Positions 5,831-9,934 of a stretch of DNA of 9,934 bases are shown here, in pieces (the first letter of the stretch is position 1; each line of letters begins with the position of its first letter). Both the position numbers and the translations under genes were made by a program. Under the pieces are notes generated by a model. The model was not told where the DNA came from and searched no databases. It was given only the letters and a program-made list of their open reading frames with translations. This DNA is from Pseudomonadota bacterium (GTDB lineage Bacteria > Pseudomonadota > Gammaproteobacteria > Burkholderiales > Thiobacillaceae): assembly GCA_021791235.1 (NCBI GenBank), contig JAJYXA010000579.1, positions 1-9,934 of the forward strand, read 5' to 3'.

Positions 5831-7726
5831 TTACCGGGTGTAGCGTTGCCGGGTGAAGGCCTGGTTGCGTCCGGAATCCTTGGCGACGTAGAGCGCCTGG
5901 TCGGCCATGCTGACCAGCGCATCGATGTCGGCGGTGCCGGGTTCGCGCGTTGCCACGCCGATGCTGATCGTGAGGGTTCTTGCCGCTTGCCCGATGGCAA
6001 TCCGTTTCGCGCTCAGGTTGGCGCGCAGGCGCTCGGCCGATTGCATCGCGGACTTGAGGTCGGTGTTGGGGCAGATGACCAGGAATTCCTCGCCGCCGAT
6101 GCGGCAGACGCTGTCCTCGCGGCGTGCCGAGGCGCGCAGGATGGCCGCTGCCTCGCGCAACACCCTGTCGCCGGCGGCGTGGCCATAGGTGTCGTTGATG
6201 TGCTTGAAATGGTCGATGTCGATCACCATGACCGAAAGCGGCAGTCCGGAGCGCGAAGCGGCACTCCAGGCCTGTTCGAGCTGATCCATCGCAGAGCGAC
6301 GATTGGGCAAGCCCGTCAACTGGTCGGTCAGCGCGGCGTTGGCCAGCCGCCGGTTGGCTACGGCCAGTTCGGCCGCGATCTGGCGCAGTTGCGCGCGGTC
6401 CTTTTCCCAGGCGATCTGCAGCTTTATCAGGCGCTGCGCGGCTAGCAGCCGGGTACGCAGCGCCTGGGCGCCGATGGCGATGGGCACATAGCCGTCGGCG
6501 CCCGCCTCGTAGGCACGGGTCAGCTGATCTTCGCCGTGTCCGCTGGCCGTCAGCAGGATGTGCATGCGGCGGCCTTTGTCGGTGGTGCGCAGGGCCTGGC
6601 ACAATTCCAGGCCGTCGAGCAGCGGCAGGTCGCAATGCGCGATGATGACGTGCGGCAGCACTTCCATCGCCAGCGCCAGCGCGGCGTTGCCGTTCTCGGC
6701 CGGGTAGACGGTGTGCTCGCTGTCCTCGACCAGCAGCGCCATGGTGTTGCGGCGGTTGATGGCGTTGCCGTCCGCTACCACGATGCGCAGCGGCGTGTCC
6801 GTTTCAGCCGCGTCCTCATCTTCCTCGTGATGGCCGTGACGGATTTCGGCAAACGACGGCAACGCCGTAGCCGGAACTCTCAGCAGTTCGGCCCATTCCC
6901 GCCAGCGGTCGATCACTTCGTCGATAAAGGCGCCGGCGGCGTCCGGCGGGATGTCCAGTTCGACTGCCAGCGTTCTCCATTCCTTCAATAGCTGCGGGCG
7001 CACATCGGCATTGGCCAGTCCGAGGTCGGCCAGGCGATGCGACAGCCGCAGCATCAGCATCAGGCTGTTGGAGCGGCTATCGTGGGGGTAACACGGGTGC
7101 TCAGGGTCTTCGTAGAAGGCAAGCGGCCCGGTGAAGACCCTGGGCATGCCCCAGTCGGACAGCATGACGATGCCGAGTTCGATGTGGTCGATTTCCAGAT
7201 GTTGCCGCTCGTGCGCGATGATCGGCTGCGCGGGGTCGGCGCGTTGCGCCGTCAGAACTTCAGCGTATTCGTCCGGGTAGACCGTCGCCAGCGCCAGTTT
7301 TCCAACCTGCGCCAGCAGGCCGCAGACAAACAATTCGTCCGGCGCGGCCACGTGCACCCGCATGCCCAGGGCCTGCGTGCTCAGCGCCATCAGCAGCGAA
7401 TGAGACCAGTATCCCTGGTAGTCGAATGCCTGGCATGCGCCGTCGCGGAACTGGTCCACCAGCGAAAAACCTAGCGCCAGGTGGCGCACCGCGGCCATGC
7501 CTTGACGCACCACGGCTTCCTGTACGGACACCACCGGGCGCGAGATGTGCGAGGCGGTGTTGGCCAGCTTGATCAGCCGCCCGGACAGCGCGGGGTCGGT
7601 CTGTACCACCCGTGCAATTTCGCTCAGCGTCGCATTCTCGCGTTGGGTCAACTCAAGGATCGCCAGCGCGACGCCGCGAGGCGTGGGCAGTTGGCCGCTG
7701 AGTTTGAGTTGTTCAACCTGTGTCAT
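5831..7726 (-). CDS. HDOD - degenerate receiver - GGDEF protein, probable diguanylate cyclase
   Basis: Cytoplasmic signalling protein, 631 aa, with no membrane segments or signal peptide. Residues about 1-215 form an HDOD domain (LPTPRGVALAILEL, TDPALSGRLIKLANTAS). A linker follows with a His/acid-rich stretch at about 298-311. A receiver-like domain spans 313-435. A short helical, probably coiled-coil segment (about 435-465) leads to a GGDEF domain from 465 to 627. The cyclase core looks active: DIDHFKHINDTYGHAAGD at 503-520, GGEEF at 544-548, and an intact inhibitory RxxD (Arg535-Asp538) five residues before it. Synthesis of c-di-GMP from two GTP is therefore expected, with product feedback. 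The receiver has His364 in place of the phosphoacceptor Asp and Ile416 in place of the conserved Lys. ATG 7726 fits the HDOD N-terminus. It appears to be a single-gene unit. Confidence 0.93.
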   Translation of the reverse strand: MTQVEQLKLSGQLPTPRGVALAILELTQRENATLSEIARVVQTDPALSGRLIKLANTASHISRPVVSVQEAVVRQGMAAVRHLALGFSLVDQFRDGACQAFDYQGYWSHSLLMALSTQALGMRVHVAAPDELFVCGLLAQVGKLALATVYPDEYAEVLTAQRADPAQPIIAHERQHLEIDHIELGIVMLSDWGMPRVFTGPLAFYEDPEHPCYPHDSRSNSLMLMLRLSHRLADLGLANADVRPQLLKEWRTLAVELDIPPDAAGAFIDEVIDRWREWAELLRVPATALPSFAEIRHGHHEEDEDAAETDTPLRIVVADGNAINRRNTMALLVEDSEHTVYPAENGNAALALAMEVLPHVIIAHCDLPLLDGLELCQALRTTDKGRRMHILLTASGHGEDQLTRAYEAGADGYVPIAIGAQALRTRLLAAQRLIKLQIAWEKDRAQLRQIAAELAVANRRLANAALTDQLTGLPNRRSAMDQLEQAWSAASRSGLPLSVMVIDIDHFKHINDTYGHAAGDRVLREAAAILRASARREDSVCRIGGEEFLVICPNTDLKSAMQSAERLRANLSAKRIAIGQAARTLTISIGVATREPGTADIDALVSMADQALYVAKDSGRNQAFTRQRYTR

Positions 7727-7944
7727 CTATCAACCTGTTTCGATGAAGCGAATGCGCCGATGTTATGAATGCGCGTCCCGATCAGACTCGATGACAACAA
7801 GGCGTGTCGCGCCTTCGGCTGAATCAGCCGAACGATCAAAAGGCGTGGAAGGACGGGTCTGAACGGGCACGGCGGGTGCCAACGTCACGCGTCCAATAGG
7901 GATATCGACAGAATTTCGTCTAAATGAAGGCCGGCATGCGCCGG
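7727..7944. other. Intergenic region upstream of the HDOD-GGDEF gene, with a perfect palindrome
   Basis: This 218-bp gap holds no gene I can support. At 7814-7832 there is a perfect palindrome, TTCGGCTGA-A-TCAGCCGAA (9-nt arms, 1-nt centre). It is flanked by an 8-nt direct repeat AAGGCGTG (7799-7806 and 7840-7847). With no T-run on either side it is not an intrinsic terminator. It lies about 90-110 nt upstream of the HDOD-GGDEF start, so it could be a regulator site or a remnant repeat. Any promoter for the minus-strand gene should lie between it and 7727, but I see no clear -35/-10 pair. Confidence 0.4.
7921..7944 (-). terminator. Weak hairpin after the DUF1841 gene, possible terminator
   Basis: On the minus strand, CCGGC (7944-7940) pairs with GCCGG (7935-7931) around a GCAT loop, immediately after the TGA at 7945-7947. 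It is followed by CCTTCATTTA, an imperfect T-rich tail. The position is right for ending the nth-DUF1841 transcript, but the stem is only 5 bp and the T-tract is interrupted. Confidence 0.35.
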
Positions 7945-8379
7945 TCAGTCCTTGCCGAGCCTGAGGTCGAGGCAGCGCAGATACGCCGTCGAATCGAACG
8001 CCGTCCGGTAGCGCTGCACCTGCCAGATCATTTCCCCCAGGCAGTCCATGATGGCGTGCTGGGCATCCATCGCGTCGCCGGTGCGCTCGAGCAGCCGCTG
8101 GTAACGTTCACGAATGCCCGGCGGCTGGTCGACCGACAGCTGCTCGGCGATCGCCAGGTGCATGGAAAGATGCAGGAAGGGGTTGGTTTCGCCGGATTCC
8201 GGCAGGTAATCCCGTTCCCTGTAGCGGTCGGGCCGATCGAGCAGGGCGTGGTATTCGGGGTGCGCCAGCACGGCGTCGAGCGCCGGCTGCTCCGCCCCCG
8301 CCAGCGGCTGCCCGGCGCGGTATTTCGCCCACACGTCGAAGAAAAACTGGCGCACCTGGTCGCGGCTGGGGTTGAACAT
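7945..8379 (-). CDS. DUF1841 family protein
   Basis: Conserved proteobacterial protein of unknown function, 144 aa and soluble. It is recognised from the typical opening MFNPSRDQVRQFFFDVWAKY, then AHPEYHALLDRPDRYRERDYLPE, and above all GETNPFLHLSMHLAIAEQLS followed by DQPPGIRERY and AQHAIMDCLGEMIWQ. Several conserved His residues (in HPEYH, HLSMH and QHAIMDC) and acidic residues could bind a metal, but no activity is established that I know of. The ATG at 8379-8377 overlaps the nth stop TAA by one base (TAATG), so translation is probably coupled to nth. Full length; nothing looks broken. Confidence 0.9.
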   Translation of the reverse strand: MFNPSRDQVRQFFFDVWAKYRAGQPLAGAEQPALDAVLAHPEYHALLDRPDRYRERDYLPESGETNPFLHLSMHLAIAEQLSVDQPPGIRERYQRLLERTGDAMDAQHAIMDCLGEMIWQVQRYRTAFDSTAYLRCLDLRLGKD

Positions 8380-9152
8380 TAGCCGGTTTGGGCATTACGT
8401 TTGCCCCCTCCCCCGTTCGGGGGGAGGGTTGGGGAGAGGGTGGCGAAGCCATCGGTTCGGGACTGGGGTTTGGGCTTGGCGTTTGCGCCCGCCCGCTTTG
8501 GGGGCTGAGGCGGGGCGGGCGGCAGGGTTTTGTACTTGTACTCGCACAGGTCCGCAATGATGCATTCCGGGCATTTCGGCTTCCTGGCCTGGCATATGTA
8601 GCGTCCATGCAGGATCAGCCAGTGGTGGGCGTCGACGCGGAATTCCGGGGGGATGGTCTTGAGCAGCTTCTTTTCCACTTCCAGCACGGTCTTGCCGGGG
8701 GCCAGGCCGGTGCGGTTGGCGACGCGGAAGATATGGGTGTCGACCGCCATGGTCGGCTGGCCGAAGGCGGTGTTGAGGATCACGTTGGCGGTCTTGCGCC
8801 CGACGCCCGGCAGCGCCTCGAGCGCCGCACGGTCGGCGGGCACCTGGCCGCCGTGCAGCTCGATCAGCATCCGGCAGGCGGCGATGAGGTGGCGGGCCTT
8901 GCTCTTGTAGAGTCCGATCGTCTTGATGTAGTCGGCGAGCCCGGCTTCGCCCAGCGCGTAGATGGCCTCGGGCGTGCTGGCGACCGGAAACAGCCTGCGG
9001 GTGGCCAGGTTCACCCCCTTGTCGGTGGATTGCGCCGACAGCACCACCGCCACCAGCAGCTCGAACGGCGTGCGGTATTCGAGCTCGGTGGTGGGGTGCG
9101 GATTGGCCGCGGCGAAGCGGCTGAAGATTTCGCGACGTTTGGCAGGATTCAT
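8379..9152 (-). CDS. nth: Endonuclease III (Fe-S DNA glycosylase/AP lyase) with extended C-terminus
   Basis: Base-excision repair enzyme that removes oxidised pyrimidines and cleaves AP sites. ATG 9152 is preferred over the TTG at 9158 because it gives MNPAKRREIF, collinear with E. coli Nth (MNKAKR). Residue numbers therefore match E. coli: catalytic Lys120 in the helix-hairpin-helix LPGVGRKTAN, and Asp138 in VDTHIFRV. The 4Fe-4S cluster motif C-x6-C-x2-C-x5-C (CQARKPKCPECIIADLC) is intact at residues 187-203. E. coli Nth ends at 211, whereas this protein runs to 257. The extra tail is a Pro/Lys-rich stretch, then about 15 residues read through a palindromic repeat (8404-8445). The stop TAA overlaps the next ATG. 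The gene lies downstream of rnfE as in E. coli, separated here by a small ORF and a paired repeat. Confidence 0.96.
   Translation of the reverse strand: MNPAKRREIFSRFAAANPHPTTELEYRTPFELLVAVVLSAQSTDKGVNLATRRLFPVASTPEAIYALGEAGLADYIKTIGLYKSKARHLIAACRMLIELHGGQVPADRAALEALPGVGRKTANVILNTAFGQPTMAVDTHIFRVANRTGLAPGKTVLEVEKKLLKTIPPEFRVDAHHWLILHGRYICQARKPKCPECIIADLCEYKYKTLPPAPPQPPKRAGANAKPKPQSRTDGFATLSPTLPPNGGGGKRNAQTG
8404..8445. repeat. GC-rich palindromic repeat inside the 3' end of nth
   Basis: CCCTCCCCC (8406-8414) pairs with GGGGGAGGG (8420-8428) in a 9-bp stem around GTTCG. TTGGGGAGAGGG follows at 8429-8440. The CCCTCTCCCC / GGGGAGAGGG composition matches a dispersed intergenic repeat type that I recall from many GC-rich proteobacteria; copy number in this genome is unknown. 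Here it lies in the nth reading frame, coding the LSPTLPPNGGGG segment, rather than between genes. Confidence 0.65.
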
Positions 9153-9171
9153 ACCCAATAATCCATTAGCC

Positions 9172-9299
9172 CGTCATTCCGGCGAAGGCCGGAATCCAGC
9201 ATGAAAAAAACACCCCGCAAAGCGGACAGGGCCGTGATGTCGTCCCGCGTGCGCGGGCGATTTTTAATCCGCTGGATTCCGGCCTTCGCCGGAATGACG
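9172..9299. repeat. Paired REP-like element with identical 29-nt inverted arms
   Basis: The arms 9172-9200 and 9271-9299 are exact reverse complements over all 29 nt and flank a 70-bp core. Each arm is itself a hairpin: ATTCCGGC, loop GAAG, GCCGGAAT, inside the CGTCATTCC...GGAATCCAG consensus. This is a very widespread repeat type in beta- and gammaproteobacteria (recalled, not searched). Pairing of two copies resembles the BIME arrangement of REP sequences, which in some lineages are moved by RAYT transposases. None is present here. The core carries two further small hairpins, at 9215-9225 and 9244-9257. The element separates the rnfE/small-ORF unit from nth. Confidence 0.85.
9204..9226 (-). 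terminator. Weak terminator-like hairpin with T7 tail between the small ORF and nth
   Basis: On the minus strand a short CCGC-TTT-GCGG stem (plus coordinates 9225-9215) is followed by GGTG and a run of seven Ts (9210-9204). The stem is only 4 bp, possibly extended by wobble pairs, so termination may be partial. It lies inside the core of the paired repeat and could attenuate transcription from rnfE into nth. Confidence 0.3.
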
Positions 9300-9344
9300 C
9301 AGTTTTTCATGTCCAATGAATAATCTCGGTTCATCGTCGCGAGA

Positions 9345-9497
9345 TCACTGTTCGGCGAGGCGCTTTTTCAATGCCTGCTTGTCGGCCTGGCGCTTGGCGC
9401 CGGGCGTTTTTTCATGCTGGCCCGCCTTGCGGGCCAGCGCAAGCGGCACGTAGGGATTGCGCGGCTTCGGCACGCGCCTTTTCAGCGGCGGCTTCAT
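9345..9497 (-). CDS. Small, very basic 50-aa ORF overlapping the rnfE stop
   Basis: A complete small ORF runs from ATG 9497-9495 to TGA 9347-9345, coding 50 residues. Its ATG overlaps the rnfE TGA in an ATGA, a classic coupling arrangement that supports real translation. The product is strongly basic: 9 Lys and 6 Arg against 3 acidic residues. It opens MKPPLKRRVPKPRNPYVPLA, with Pro-rich and RNP/YVP features, and ends in a charged, probably helical tail (ADKQALKKRLAEQ). There is no signal peptide, membrane segment or cysteine. I do not recognise a named family. Such composition suggests nucleic-acid or ribosome contact, but that is inference. Codon use (GC-rich third positions, for example GTG, CTG, GCG, CGC) resembles the neighbours. 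It is easily missed because of its length. Confidence 0.65.
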   Translation of the reverse strand: MKPPLKRRVPKPRNPYVPLALARKAGQHEKTPGAKRQADKQALKKRLAEQ

Positions 9498-9934
9498 GCC
9501 GGCACCGGCGCGGCGGCATGGACGCGGCGCTCGGCGCGCGCCTTCTTCCAGTTGTTCGCGGCGATCAAAAGCCCCAGCGCGAGGAAGGCGCCGGGCGGCA
9601 GGATCGCCAGCAGGAAGCCCCGATAGCCGGGCAGCATGTGCAGCACGAAGCCTTTCGCCTCCTCGCCGAACACCAGATCGATGCCGGAGAGCAGCGTGCC
9701 CTGGCCGGCGAGTTCGCGCATGCCGCCCAGCACCACCAGCACCAGCGTCAGGCCCAGGCCCATCGCCACGGCGTCGACGACGCTGTGCAGCGGGTGGTTC
9801 TTGGCGGCAAACGCGTCGGCGCGCGCCAGCACGATGCAGTTGGTGGTGATGAGCGGAATGAAAATCCCCAGCACCAGATACAGCGGATGCACGAAGGCGT
9901 TCATCGCGAGGTCGATCACCGTGACCAGGGCGGC
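9494..9934 (-). CDS. rnfE: Electron transport complex subunit RnfE/RsxE, C-terminal part
   Basis: Membrane subunit of the Rnf (Rsx) complex, which couples electron transfer between ferredoxin and NAD to ion movement, or in E. coli keeps SoxR reduced. The frame is open through base 9934, so the N-terminal third is outside the window; the GTG at 9919 is internal. The visible 146 residues match the C-terminal part of RsxE: HPLYLVLGIFIPLITTNCIV followed by LARADAFAAKN, then a Gly/Leu/Val-rich helix (VDAVAMGLGLTLVLVVLGG), MRELAGQGTLL, and the final membrane segment with LLAILPPGAFLALGLLIA. LLAxLPPGAF distinguishes it from RnfA. The short charged tail (KKARAERR) is cytoplasm-type. The stop overlaps the 50-aa ORF. 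The order rnfE then nth recalls E. coli rsxE-nth. Confidence 0.93.
   Translation of the reverse strand, partial: AALVTVIDLAMNAFVHPLYLVLGIFIPLITTNCIVLARADAFAAKNHPLHSVVDAVAMGLGLTLVLVVLGGMRELAGQGTLLSGIDLVFGEEAKGFVLHMLPGYRGFLLAILPPGAFLALGLLIAANNWKKARAERRVHAAAPVPA

Noticed and set aside
8388..9161. A 257-aa plus-strand open frame antisense to nth
   Set aside because: It has no recognisable domain and exactly shadows a fully motif-supported endonuclease III gene.
9149..9334. A 61-aa minus-strand open frame between the small ORF and nth
   Set aside because: Its sequence (VIPAKAGIQ, LDSGLRRNDG) is the typical artefactual translation of the paired repeat, not a protein gene.
9323..9345. A 6-bp inverted repeat (ATCTCG...CGAGAT) at the end of the 50-aa ORF, considered as a terminator
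   Set aside because: The stem is short, the loop is 11 nt, it overlaps the stop codon and only a weak T-rich tail follows.

Overview
This is a GC-rich (roughly 65%) chromosomal stretch that reads as a betaproteobacterium. The pointers are the nadK-recN order, a paired set of small c4/c553-type cytochromes, an rnf(rsx)-nth locus, a DUF1841 protein, and three families of palindromic intergenic repeats. A sulfur- or iron-oxidising, Thiobacillus-like lineage would fit, but the genus is inference. No tRNA, rRNA, CRISPR array, phage gene or transposase gene is visible.

Layout. (1) Positions 1-3111, plus strand: the 3' part of nadK (NAD kinase), a 129-bp inverted-repeat element, recN (DNA repair SMC-like ATPase), and a secreted staphylococcal-type nuclease whose TTG start overlaps the recN stop by 4 nt. 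(2) 3113-4918, minus strand: a SulP/SLC26 anion transporter with a STAS domain and a Cys-rich tail, convergent with the nuclease gene and only 1 nt away. (3) 4919-5082: an AT-rich divergent promoter region, with a TATAAT and a hairpin ahead of the cytochrome genes. (4) 5083-5756, plus strand: two periplasmic monoheme cytochromes c, each resembling one domain of diheme cytochrome c4, ended by a clear hairpin terminator. (5) 5831-7726, minus strand: a 631-aa HDOD-receiver-GGDEF protein, a probable diguanylate cyclase with a degenerate receiver. (6) 7727-7944: an intergenic region with a perfect 9-bp-arm palindrome. (7) 7945-9934, minus strand: rnfE/rsxE (C-terminal part only), a 50-aa very basic ORF overlapping the rnfE stop by 4 nt, a paired repeat with 29-nt identical inverted arms, nth (endonuclease III), and a DUF1841 gene whose start overlaps the nth stop.

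How the parts fit. The rnfE-to-nth order recalls the E. coli rsxABCDGE-nth arrangement, where a membrane electron-transfer complex neighbours an Fe-S DNA glycosylase. The two cytochromes are probably co-expressed carriers in the periplasm. The HDOD-GGDEF protein is a single-gene c-di-GMP signalling unit. The window is mostly conserved core genes. I do not see a convincing new multi-gene system. The best second looks are the His-for-Asp receiver, the split c4-like cytochrome pair, the repeat-derived C-terminus of Nth, the unlisted 50-aa basic ORF, and the repeat elements themselves.
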